A DNA stretch of 64,000 nucleotides from Sisyra terminalis. Lineage: Eukaryota; Arthropoda; Insecta; Neuroptera; Sisyridae. Position numbers and translations under genes: made by a program. Below the pieces are notes generated by a model. It did not search any database and was not told the DNA's origin. It saw only the letters and a program-made list of their open reading frames with translations. Numbering within the stretch: position 1 is the first letter of the stretch; the number at the start of each line of letters is the position of its first letter. Shown one piece after another: positions 23,572 to 34,700 of the stretch. The stretch covers positions 36,037,701-36,101,700 of the forward strand of contig OY292275.1 in assembly GCA_958496175.1 (NCBI GenBank). The letters run 5' to 3'.

Positions 23572-23870
23572 GGGGACATTCATTAATAACGTAATACGTT
23601 TAGGGGAGAGAGGGTGTCGAGCAAAATCTCACACAATCTCACGTGGGGGAGAGGATGGTCTCAACAAATAACACGGATTTTTTTCAAATTGTTCTATTCA
23701 ATAAATATAATGTAATCAAAGCTCAAATTAACCATTGCAAGTACGCATTTTAAAAAATCTCACGTTATATCAGGGGAAGTGGTCGGGCAAAACTTCTCGA
23801 AATCTTTCCAAAGGAGGAAGGTAGGTTGAAAAATAATTAAAATTGTCTCATGTAATTAATGGATGTCTCC
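23572..23870. mobile_element. PIF/Harbinger-like MITE, copy 1
   Basis: A 299-bp element beginning GGGGACATTCATTAATAACG and ending TAATTAATGGATGTCTCC, its imperfect inverse, flanked by TAA on both sides (23569-23571, 23871-23873). The interior shares CGAGCAAAATCTCAC, GTACGCATTTTAAAAAATCT and GGGCAAAACTT-CGAAATCTT-CCAA with the 45.07-45.66 kb copy. The TWA 3-bp target duplication and G-rich termini fit the PIF/Harbinger superfamily. No transposase is encoded. Confidence 0.82.
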
Positions 23871-24003
23871 TAATAAACAAAGCTTTACTACTCGTATTCG
23901 ATTCATGTAAAAAATTTTAAAAAATATAAATATACAAGAAATTAAAAACCGGTACTAATTCTTTATATTTAGATTTTTAATAGAGTTACGATTCGATAGT
24001 ATA

Positions 24004-24638
24004 CAGAGGTGTGAAAATTATTAGACCCAAGACAACTCAACAAAAAAAAACATATTTTTGTTTTTAAATGTCATAAATTTAAAAATTACAATAATTTTAC
24101 TCTTCTAATATTTTGTGAGGTACCCTTTATTGTTTGTAATTTATTTTTCTCATCTTGGCATGCTCAATACTATTTTTTTATTTATATTTTATTAAAATGC
24201 CAAATCTTAAGGAGTTCGGTAATCAGATCCGCCCGTGTTGTAATAGTTTATTTTTTTAGTTTTTTTTTTCACAATGGCCCAAAAATTTTCTGTGGGATTA
24301 GCATCAGAACTATATCCTGGGCAAGAAGACACATTAATGTTAGAATTTTTGAAAAAATCCATAACTTTTTTGGCTTTATGGCAAGGAGCTCCATCCCGCA
24401 TAAAGATAAAATTTTCTTCCGGAAACCACTCTCTAGTTTGAGGCAATAACCTCGTTTCTAAGACTTGTATATATTGGTCTTGCCTCATAGTATCTTCCAC
24501 AATGTATATCCTACTGGTACTTTTTGCTGACATGCAGCTCCAAACCATAACTGATGTTGGATGTTTTACAGTCTGGACGATACATTGCTGGAAGATAGTA
24601 AAAATCTTCTCTTGAGTCTAATAATTGTCACACCTCTG
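24004..24638 (-). mobile_element. Tc1-like transposon, deletion derivative with TIRs
   Basis: Both ends carry the same inverted repeat: CAGAGGTGTGAAAATTATTA from 24004, and its inverse ending CAATTATTAGACTC-like at 24613-24638, flanked by TA on each side (24002-24003, 24639-24640). Length is 635 bp against roughly 1.3-1.6 kb for complete relatives. The interior holds the C-terminal part of a Tc1 transposase on the minus strand; the N-terminal DNA-binding region and first catalytic Asp are deleted. The deletion junction lies near 24590. Confidence 0.88.
24207..24569 (-). pseudogene. Tc1-family transposase, C-terminal catalytic fragment
   Basis: The minus-strand frame from about 24569 reads KHPTSVMVWSCMSAKSTSRI, VEDTMRQDQYIQVLETRLLP, EWFPEENFIFMRDGAPCHKA and DANPTENFWAIVKKK. 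These are the standard Tc1 transposase blocks after the first Asp. The second catalytic Asp (MRDGAPCH) and the Glu (NPTEN) are both present and separated by 34 residues, the D34E spacing of the Tc1 family. The frame ends prematurely at 24207; remnants of the C-terminus (SMPR..., GYLTKY) continue out of frame toward 24070. Without the N-terminal half it cannot act as a transposase. It sits inside the TIR-bounded element 24004-24638. Confidence 0.9.
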
Positions 24639-24645
24639 TAATTTC

Positions 24646-25206
24646 TAGTGTTCGACCGAAACTAGTTTTTACGACCGAAACCGAATTTCGGCATCAGTCT
24701 CAGTTTCACCCGAAACCAAAACTTCCATATATGGTCATGTTTTCGAGGAAAAAAAGTATATTCTCACTTATTAGTGATATATGTTGAAATAAGGGGTTGA
24801 TTTGAAAGAAATGCACCAAATATTTCTTTTTAATGTTAGTTACGAATATCATAAAATAATCAAAAAAGTCACAAAACAAAATTGCTTTTTACTTAATATG
24901 TTTAGATACACAAATTAGAAAGTACCGTTTCTTATATCTTAAAAACATTTTTCTTCTTAACTTTGATCATTTTTCTTTTGAACTGAAAAAAAAATGTTAA
25001 AAATAATATTAAACAAAATTTGAATGAATTGATAGTTATAAGGATTCATAATTGAAGAATCAAATAATAAGTGAAAAACAATAATTTTTTAATATTTTTA
25101 TCTCACGAATTCAATTTCGGTTTCGGTTGTAGTTTCGGCTTGACGACAGCCGAAACTCGTTTTCAGGTCGAAACTAAACCAAAACCGAAAGTTCGGTCGG
25201 ACACTA
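24646..25206. mobile_element. hAT-like MITE abutting the Tc1 element
   Basis: The ends TAGTGTTCGACCGAAAC (24646) and GGTCGGACACTA (ending 25206) are inverted repeats with one or two differences. The flanks are GTAATTTC (24638-24645) and ATAATTTC (25207-25214), an 8-bp duplication with one mismatch, typical of hAT insertions. Subterminal DNA at both ends is made of short CCGAAAC/GTTTCGG repeats, also usual for hAT elements. No transposase fragment is present. The left duplication overlaps the last base of the Tc1 element plus its TA. Confidence 0.82.
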
Positions 25207-25214
25207 ATAATTTC

Positions 25215-26660
25215 CTTATTATTTTTTAAAAAAGTGTATATAGAGATCAATTTATCAATTTTCTTTCCTTTATTTATAAAAACATCCTGTATATTCTTCT
25301 GAAGTTTTCTTTGGCACACTAAATACGACCACAACCACAATCATATATGTTTATATTAAAAGCAAACAAATAGTAGAGTCTGCACGTATTTTAATACAGC
25401 CTCTGCAATCTTTGGTTCTGTATTTTACGGCACGGCATGGTATTGAACGCTGGTATAGGCTAGTGTATTGGTATCAGTGTATGTCGATGGATGAGGCTGT
25501 AGTGGTTATTTGCAAGAGAGGTTCTCTCGGTCTCTGTTGGTGGTGATGACCGAAGACGGAGAGTTGACCTTCTGAAGGACACTGCAGAACATGACCATGA
25601 TGTTGCCTGATTCTGCCCAATGTTGCCTTCGAATCTACTCGCTTCGTTTATTCGCTCGTTCTATATTGTATAGCCGTTTTATTTGTTGGTTTACTTTTTT
25701 TATCTCCAGCTAAGAGTTTACGAGAGTGCATACATAGGAAATCTGCACCGCTTACGGTCACAGTCCTGACCATGGAAATTGGTTTGGTTATTGGTGATTT
25801 ATCCATTTTGTTCCGATCAAAATTATTCAGATGTAACGAATTGACTTAAGCTTGGCTATGTGAGAAGTTCAAAATTTTCAACAATTTTTAAAAACCTTAT
25901 TATTTCCTAGCAAATTTTTGGAATTATACATGCTTCATTATACCATCTAATTTAAGTTACGTTCCAATTAAATTTGTACTCCATTTATTTCATTATACCT
26001 TCTGAAACAACACTTTTGTACAACTCTGTGATATGTTACGCACTAGTGGTTTTAGTCGTGAAAAGTGCAAGTTACAAAACAAATAAATAGTTCAGATTCA
26101 CACAGACCAAAACTTTTTTTCAAAAACAATGACAAATAAAGTATACATTTTGTGAAATGAAATGGCTAAAAGGTTTTAAACTGATTTTTAGGACTCTAGG
26201 TCACTTTCAAATAAAAAAAAAAAGTATAAGTGGACCGCAAAGTTTCGAAAAAAACGATTGCATTTAAACCAAATTTTTTACCATGAATTAAATGAATGAT
26301 ACAAAAAAAATGTTATACTTTTCTAAAAGCAGTACTTCCCTTATTTTCTCTTCAGTATATCATAAAATTGCATGAGAAATCATTAAACACTAATTAATCG
26401 TAAAACTGCATAATATAGACTATAATTCGATTTTCGTTGTTTCAACCATTTATTACTACCTTGGTGACATTGACGATTTATCAATCATTTTTTCGAATCA
26501 CAACCAATTATTAAAAAAAATGAATGTAGTGTTTGCACTTCTTTATTATATGGTATATAAATGAATCATAATATTTTGTGTTCACATTTTTCCCTTGATA
26601 TATACCACCATTTCCGGAAAAGCGTATCAATACGACAGGGAAATTTTCCCTTGGCCGATA
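25215..26660. other. No gene seen; GC-richer patch at 25.39-25.75 kb
   Basis: About 25385-25760 is markedly less AT-rich than its surroundings and has no long ORF or matching partner in the window. It may be a piece of an LTR or other old repeat, but nothing diagnostic was seen. The rest is AT-rich and featureless. Confidence 0.45.
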
Positions 26661-26673
26661 CATGTTAGCATAT

Positions 26674-26717
26674 CCTGAAGAAAACTACTACAGTTAAAAT
26701 GTTTGAAACTCTTCAGG
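26674..26717 (+). other. Hammerhead-like hairpin motif
   Basis: CCTGAAGA at 26674 is perfectly inverse to TCTTCAGG ending at 26717. Between them lie AACT-ACTAC-AGTT, a small stem-loop, and an AAAATGTTTGAAAC stretch where GAAACGTT would be expected. The order CTGAAGA, helix II, (G)AAA fits a decayed hammerhead-type core. Confidence 0.4.
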
Positions 26718-26741
26718 TGTCTGTCTCTCTACAGTCTAAAA

Positions 26742-27168
26742 CAGTGGTTCCCAACCCTATGCCCGCGGGCACCTTGGCGCCTGCCAACCATTTTACATGT
26801 GCCCGCCGCGGTGCGGTCACTTTAAAAGAAATATTTAAGTTTACAATACAATGTTTTAAAAAATTAATATTTAATAATTAAACAAAGAAAAAAGATAAAA
26901 GAGAAAATAATTACATTGTTATAATTTTCTCGGTTAAAATAGCGACTTCTAGGTATAGTTTGGTTTGTCACCGTTTCTGTAATAAGCCCTCTAGTAACAC
27001 GTTCTCCTAATTCGAGTTAATTACCAGAATTTTATGAGTTTTGTGCATTACTTGTATGTATTATTCACTATGTCCAACTGTAAATATACTTTAAAAAATT
27101 AATGGTCCTCGCCGCACAATCTGCATTTACGAATAGATTCTTGAGAGCAACAAGGTTGGGGACCCCTG
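26742..27168. mobile_element. hAT-like MITE (CAGTGGTTCCCAACC ends)
   Basis: The element starts CAGTGGTTCCCAACC and ends GGTTGGGGACCCCTG, which in reverse is CAGGGGTCCCCAACC; these are classic hAT (Ac/Charlie-type) termini. Flanks are GTCTAAAA (26734-26741) and GTCTAAGG (27169-27176), an 8-bp duplication with two mismatches. GC-rich termini (GCCCGCGGGCACC, GCGCCTGCC) contrast with an AT-rich interior. The 60-codon ORF at the left end is incidental. Confidence 0.85.
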
Positions 27169-27179
27169 GTCTAAGGGAT

Positions 27180-30135
27180 TCTTTGAAGAGTTACAAAAAA
27201 CTCTGGAAATCTCTAGAAATCCGAAAAAACGAGAAATTATTATGTTTGGAGGCCTGTTAATAGTCATCCGCCAGTAAACATCATTTATCCGAGAAATTAT
27301 CCTCAACTACTAGGATCAAAGCTAAAAATTGGAAGAAGTGTGATGAAGAGGAGAAACTACTTCTCATGTACAACTTTATATTTCTAGTTAGTTAGGAGTC
27401 ACTCCAATTTTCTGGGACCACTTCTTCCCACTTTAAACTGGAAAATATTTATGTGAGCCCAACCGGTTGTCTACTAAAATTTATCTTAGAAGCATAGAGA
27501 CAGAACTAGGGATAACGCAGGAACGCACTAATGCATCAAGGAGGCAAGTTTGACAAAAGAGAACCTTCGGAAATAAGAATTAAAATTTCTAACGCTGTAA
27601 GTAAAAATATTTTTTTATATTATTTACCAACTAGGTTGAAGTTCAAGATCCTGTGATTTTGGAGACTCCCAAATTTTCAATTCTCAGGAACCTGTTTCCA
27701 CCCAAGACCCCCGAAATTTGTAAATCTGACGTTGCTTATTTCTTAGTTAGAAGCTTTGATTACGTTCAAAAACATTATGCTTATTTTTCAGAGCACACAC
27801 ACAAACCTCTAAATCATAAAAATAGAATTGGAAGTTTGTTAGTAAGGTATCAAAAATCGAAATGCAATAAATATGAGAATCAAAATCCGCCTTCTAAGTT
27901 CAATAGAATCCTGGAAAATTATGATTATTTAAGAAGAACAGGATGAACGATAACATCAAGACATTAAACTATGGTAATAAAAGCATCAAGATCGGTGGAA
28001 CGTAAATATGATCGTTGATAATTTTTAATCATTAAAACGCGATATTTCCAATGAAATCTATACAAAAATCAGACTCACGTCAAAGTGTAACTATTTTAGA
28101 TAATTATTACCTAATAATGAATTTTACCTTAATAAAAAATTAATAAACGTTTTTTTTTAATTTTGTAGAAAAACCAACTGTAATGGGATGAATGTCATAA
28201 AAAAGTAGTATTTTATAATTTAAATTTGTAAAAAGAAAACTATCAAAAACATGCTTCTAAATTTTTAGATAAATCGTAGTCGCTTGAATAATCACTGAGA
28301 AACTTATAAATTTAAAAGATATCAAAGTTTACCCTATCTGAGGGTTAAAACAAAAAAAAACTGTTAATGTTTTAGAATCTGCACAGTACACCTCTTTTAT
28401 TCAAATAAATTTTTATTGAAAGTATATTTTAGGTTCTACCGCCTTCTTTTCAGAAAGGCGTTTTCCTCTGCATAGGTGAAAAATTGAATAAGGATAGTCT
28501 ATCTCCACTGGACTTGAGAAATTAAGAACTCTCCAACTGTTGACTTAAATAAAAAAAAGTCACGAATTATAGTCCATAATATTTATACTTATAATAAATA
28601 GAAAATGTACATGTAAAACATATAAAGCATATAGATTTTAGAAGAGTGGTAATAATTATTAGACTTGACTAAAACCTAATTAAAGTTATTTATTTCGTTG
28701 TAAATTAAAACTTATATCACTAGATGTAACGTATGAATCATTTAAAATCTAATCGAAGAATAACTAAACGATTCACCTCAGGTACCCAGGATATACACAT
28801 CAATATCAATGCATATTTGTAAATATTATTTTCTTCCAGGAAAAAATTATTCACACGTTTACCTCGAATAAGCAGAAAATGACCATTATTTTTATCATTT
28901 TGCTTGTATTTTATAAATAAAAACGAGTAGATATTTTCATGCAACTTTTCGCTAGAAGATTTAATCCAATATTATATCTTATGTAAATTGAGACTTATTT
29001 AGCGATAAAAATGACTTATCAAGGTCTTTGCAAATGCATAGATATGGTTCGAACGATATATGTACTGTATAAATAAAAACAATGGGGAATGTGTTTGGAT
29101 AGGAATGTCTCAAAAGGATTGCCTACCGATAATAATGTACAAATAACATTACCGTCTCAGATATCATATTCCTGATAAAATAATTTTAAGCCTTTAAGAT
29201 GGCAAAAATCACATAAATAATGAACACTTCAACGTTTCTTAGATATTTTTTTAAACTTATTATAGTGTTCTTAAACTACCCTACTAACTAATAATGAAAT
29301 ATCTTTCAGTTATTTGTTGACTTTATTATTTTGAGTAACTAAAATTGTGTATTGCACGAATACAATTTTTGGAAATTTAAAAATTAACAAATAACTTGTC
29401 CAAAACCTGAAAAATCCCAAAAAAATCCTGTCCTATGTAAGTTTACTATCTTAGCTTCATAATATAACAAATGCCATTTAGAGAAAAATTCAAATTTCAT
29501 TTCGATTATGGCTTCAATAATAATTGAAATATTTTAGAAGGATTTATAAGCGATTGAAGTTAATGAACGAAAAAACTCAATTGAACAAAATACTCAAACA
29601 GTTTTCACAACTTTTAATTCATAGTAATTATATTTCTATGATTTATATTAAATTTTTAGAAACGCTAGTCGATATCCACGACTTCGTTTACGTGATTATA
29701 TGTTATAATCTATTTTAATTTTAATTATTTGCTAAGAACTTTTACCTGCAGTTTCGTTCGCAATGCTTTTCTTAAATAAGTGTGAAAAATCATGGAAAAT
29801 AAAATATTTTAATAACTTTCTTAACATCAGGTAAAAATCAATATTATTCTCAATTCTAAAATTCAATTTAGTTTAAAAAACTGAAATATGTTTTTAATTA
29901 AGATATCTAACTTCAAAAAATTAATAATTTTAATTACTATGATTATAAAAATAATAAAATATTAACGAAACGTTTAGCAAATGAATTCTGTTTCAAAAGA
30001 GTACAAAAAAAAAATTATTGTAGGATGCTACTGTATACTATAGCCTTGGGAAAAGCACGATTTTTCCAAATGTACCCCTACTACCAGTAATGTTTTACCT
30101 TGTGCTTTTTTAATGGTAACAGGAAAGCTGTCCGA
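27180..30135. other. No transposon recognised; one unexplained 97-codon ORF
   Basis: A plus-strand ORF at 27653-27946 (starting MILETPKFSILRNLFPPKTP) extends upstream in frame to a TATTTACCAACTAG that resembles a splice acceptor at about 27635. I do not recognise the protein and see no donor site or neighbouring exon, so it stays unassigned. DNA from 27180 to 27600 is moderately less AT-rich. 27950-30135 is AT-rich and featureless. Confidence 0.35.
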
Positions 30136-30146
30136 AAAAGGGTATC

Positions 30147-30740
30147 TTAGTTACTTTAAAGTAACTTACTTACATTAAAGTAGGCTACTGTATCTTAGTT
30201 CCTTTATCTTTTGGCAAAAAGTATCTAGTATCTTAGGTTCTTTTGAAAAGAAAGTGTAATTTGTAACTTAAAAAGTATCTTAGATCCCGAAAACTATTTT
30301 GAATACCTAGGTACAAAGAGATTAGATACAAAGTTTTATTTTGTTTTGCTCTATAAAATGCATTATACCCCGCCAATCTATCTCTTTTATTAATATTTTT
30401 AGTTTACATCGTTTAGTATATAGTATCATTTTTTAGTGTTTTGTATTTACAGAGGTTTAGGTCAACATACTTTCTTTTTCCCTAAATTAATAATGATAAG
30501 AAATACAATATTTGATTACCTAACAACTTTACCTAATACGTCACGAAACTTAGTACATACGTAGTATGTACATAACAAATTACTAAAAAAGAATCTTTTT
30601 AAGTATTTTGCAATAATAATAAGTTAAGGTTAGTACTTAAATTCCTTTTTTAAGAGTCACTATACCCAAAGTAACTTATCTAGAATCTAGATAACTTCCC
30701 AAAGTAGCTTTGAAAAAGTGAAAAAGTAACAAACAAACTA
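30147..30740. repeat. TACTTTAAAGTA-type interspersed repeat, copy 2
   Basis: The left part (30147-30300) has AGTTACTTTAAAGTAACTTA, ACTGTATCTTAGTTCCTTTA and TCTTTTGGCAAAAAGTATCT, parallel to 10187-10335. The right part (30655-30735) has CCAAAGTAACTTATCTAGAA and CCAAAGTAGCTTTGAAAAAG, similar short GTAACTT repeats in inverse orientation, so a roughly 600-bp non-autonomous element is plausible. Exact termini and target duplication were not resolved. Confidence 0.5.
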
Positions 30741-30744
30741 ACCC

Positions 30745-31385
30745 CCATTTGTACTTATAAATAATAATTAGGACGTAATTTTTTTATAAAATTTATCATT
30801 ATAATATATAAAATTCATTTTTTTATTCTTATAATAAATTTTATTTTTGTTTTATGATGTAATAGAATATAACAAAAAATTTATTTTTCTAAATAAGAAA
30901 TTATATTTTTCTATTATTTGTAGTTTTTCACTTCCAACCGTAAATATCAATAAAAAAAATCATTAAACTTCGATTGACTGTAATCATCGTAATATTTATA
31001 CGATTAAAGTTTTCCTTAAATTTTTATGTCATTATTCAACAATCAACGTCATGATAATTTGCATTATGTATCTCTTTAGACTGCCCATCAAATAGAAAAA
31101 GTCCTAAATTTAAAAAAAGTATTTATATGCCTATTATCTAAAAGAACGTTCCCAAGATAGGAAGTTTAGAATTTTGTTAGTAATATAATAATTATATGAA
31201 TTGTTAGTTATTCATTAACTTTTCACTTAGTTGTAGTCGTATTTCCTATTAAATTAAAAAAAAAATCATAAATATAATAAAGGTACATAATTCTAAATAT
31301 GAAATATCATATAATCATACAAAAGCGATGTTTTTATAAGAAAAAGTTAAAAAGTTATTAAACTATTCCCTGTTCGGGTTTTTTC
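30745..31385. other. AT-rich stretch, no gene seen
   Basis: Very AT-rich with no ORF or repeat partner found. Confidence 0.55.
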
Positions 31386-31393
31386 CATTTTAA

Positions 31394-31780
31394 AAACACT
31401 GGTTCTTAGCGAAAAATGTGGTTACGTGACTAAAATGTAACATATATGCCAAAATTTGAGCGACAAATAAGGCTCTCTGTCGATGTATCGATATAATCAC
31501 TTTATTTTGTAGGTATGCGTTTGTGAGTTATAAGTATTAATACTTGTACGTAAGTAAACATTCAGCTTAAGAGTTAATATACCAAGCAAATATACCGACT
31601 ATGTACTATTTTTGGAAATGTATTAATTGAGAAAATTATGTTCGGTGAATATGATATCAATGGTGAATATGACTTGTCTGTATCCGACGAAAAAGCTAAA
31701 GAAAATTTAGGTTTTTCGCTTCTTTTTTCAGATGAGGCGTATTTTACACTTTAGCCACGTAACCACATTTTCCAGACTCC
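31394..31780. mobile_element. Small DNA transposon with 30-bp inverted repeats
   Basis: GAAAAATGTGGTTACGTGAC at 31411-31430, continuing TAAAATGTAA, is matched in inverse orientation at 31743-31773 (TTTACACTTTAGCCACGTAA followed by CCACATTTTCC) with only a few differences over about 30 bp. TTAA occurs just outside on both sides (31390-31393, 31781-31784), so a piggyBac-like TTAA duplication is possible, but the intervening outer bases align poorly and the termini do not look like typical piggyBac ends. Between the repeats, ATGTTCGGTGAATATGATAT at 31638 opens a short acidic frame (MFGEYDINGEYDLSVSDEKA) that stops within 40 codons and may be the start of a lost transposase. Confidence 0.6.
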
Positions 31781-31789
31781 TTAAAATCA

Positions 31790-34700
31790 GCGACTAATGA
31801 CTGCATGAAAATGCACCACCTTTAGCCACTTGGTGAAACTTAAAAATAAGTATTATACAAAACATATATAAGTTTAACCTTACCACAACTATCAATAAAA
31901 TACTAAATTTAATGTCCTTAAACTTAACAACGTTCGTACATTTGTAATATAAAACGCAAACGTTTATGTATGTTTAAGCCCAAATTAATTTGAAATTTGA
32001 CGTCATATAATTGAAAAACCATTTAATGGTCAAGTTGATATATTAATTACAGTTGTTATATGAATCATTCCCCCAACAAAAATTCATTTCAACATGAAGT
32101 AAGATTTCATAAAAAAATAACGTCCTTGACAAGAGACGTTATACAAAAATTTGCACACAATAAACCATAAAACGTCTTAAATCAAAATGCAACAAATTTA
32201 TTTTTATTATATATATTTTATTTTAAATAAGGAACACAATAGAAGTTACTCGCAATAAATGTTATGGAAATGCATGCCTGTATTCCTCTCCATTTAATTT
32301 TTTGCTCGTTTCAGTTTTAATTTAATTCAGGCCCGCATTTAACATAAAATCATGACAATGTCGTTCACGTTTTTGTTAACTGTAGCTGCAACGACATTTA
32401 GAGAGACTGGAATCTGGTCTTAAGACACTAGAATATAAATAATGTTTGTGTGTGCATCTTTCATTCAAAAGAACAAACGGAATGCAGAAGATTGAATAAA
32501 CAGTTGAGTTTTGAATTTAATTCAACTATCTTTCAAGTGTGCGAATTTTATTTTGGTTCCACCATTTATTTTTATTGTACTCAATAAAAAATTTAGATAA
32601 GCTTTCCTAAATACTGCTATTTTTTTACATTGAACTTTCTAATCATATATTATTGTACCAATACGATGGAGGAAGGAACAATTTGACGCCCTGTGGAAAC
32701 AACGCAAGAAATTGTATCGGCTAATCCTTCAACTACCGGAAACCGGTCCGGAGAAGAAAGAAGTCCAGATTGTTCGTTAAAATCGCAAACACAAAAATAT
32801 TATGGACAAAATATTTAATTTTTTTTAACGATTTTCAAGAAGAAACAGAGATCTCATGCTAAGGTACATATTTGCACTTTTTGGGACATATCCTGTCAGG
32901 TGTTCAGTTAGTTAACATACACTAACGAGAACCAAGGGAACAGGTTGGTAAAATAAATTTTGTTTAAGAGATATAAAATTCTAAAAACTGTAGTTTTATG
33001 TGAAAAATAAAAGCAATGCGTGAACGCCATTGTTGTCAATTCTAACCAACCAAATTGCTTTCCTTTTTCCAACCTCATTTCACTATTTCTTTCTGAAATA
33101 ACAATTCAGATATTTTTTCTCAACTATCCTTCTGAACAAATTGCCCAAATTTCTCTTTTTAGCCTCTCAATTAATTCCCATTTCCAGCTAGTCAAGTTAC
33201 TTCCTGGTTGGAGCTTAAATATTAGCATATTATATTTTTTCATGAATCATTTGAAGTTCTTTTGCAAAGCTTACATAATTTTATGCTTTTAGGATCATTC
33301 GTAGGAAATACCTTTTGAAAAAAATATAAAATTGAAACATTTAAATGCCTAATTTAAGCAAATTTTATTTGATTAGAGTATACGTTTGCAATTCCAATTG
33401 ACAAGGATTTCGCAAGGATGTTGCAGTGTAACAGAAAACTTCTATTTTCCAAAGAAATAAATCCTAACATTGATTTTTTCGAAGAAAAAATTGTAATCTT
33501 TAGTTTTGGTCTTTTCTCAATCATATTTAGTTCAAAAACGTAATTGAAAGTTATTTATTCGCATCAACAAACATTTCTTTAAAAAAAATAGAAATAGAGA
33601 TAGAGATACAGATAGGTAGCAGTTAAACAATTAATAATATATTATTTTGTAGTATATATTATATTGTAGTCTAATATATGAAACACAATTTACAAAAATG
33701 AAATATAAGCATTTATTTGAACCAAAGTTCAAAGAAATTGTATTTGTGGTGTATTGCTCCATACATGTTTTTCGATTGCCAAGCAATTTTTATCAGTAGT
33801 CATCAAGTAGTATCGGTTCTACGTAACTGCTGTGGAGTCTACATCATCTGTGGGGTTCTACCAGTGCATCTAACATCAAAATCATCGAAAGTAAACAATC
33901 CAAAATACTCCGACAACTGACAGATGCCCCATAATATGTAGCAAACGCAATGCTTCACAATGACCTAAACTTAAGGGGTCCTCTGGTTTAATTAGTTCAA
34001 TAAATTGTTTTTTTTGCATAAATTGTTTCTTTAACGTGTCTAAAATGTGAACATAAAGTGATTTTTTTATGTTAGAAGCCATTTTAAAGATATAGTAGTT
34101 AGAACGGACAAGTGTATTTTACGGACCAGGTATCGCAGATTAGTGGTAAGTTATAATATTGATAGTTTTAATGTACTTGAAACTTAAAACGCGTTTTTCT
34201 CAACACCATGTTTTCCAAACTTTCCTCCACTATATCTCAAAAACGGCTTGGCTGATGTACCTCAAATTTATAGGGTCTACTCTGTATATCTAGACGCATC
34301 GAGTGGACTATTATCATCCCAAAATTTGAAATTTATATTTCTTTTTGTATCAAAAGTTGACAAAAAATTTCAACAATCTCCACTATATATAATTTCAATA
34401 TTACTACCACTGCAAGAACCTTTTGTGAAAAGACGGTTAAAAAGGAAAACCCCTTGCGATCTGGTTGTATAAGGCATAAAATGGCGTCTTCGCTAAGAAA
34501 ATACTCCGTTACGATAATGCCTTAAAATCCATTAAAGGATTATAGGACCGAGTTTCTGAAAAAAAAAAATAAAAGTGCAGCTTAAAAATTACTTACAATT
34601 TAAAAAGAAATATAGCTTACTACATTTAATTAATTTAATTACAAATATTTGCCCCTAGAGTAGTTTCTAAATAACCATACAAAATTCCTTGCATCTTACG

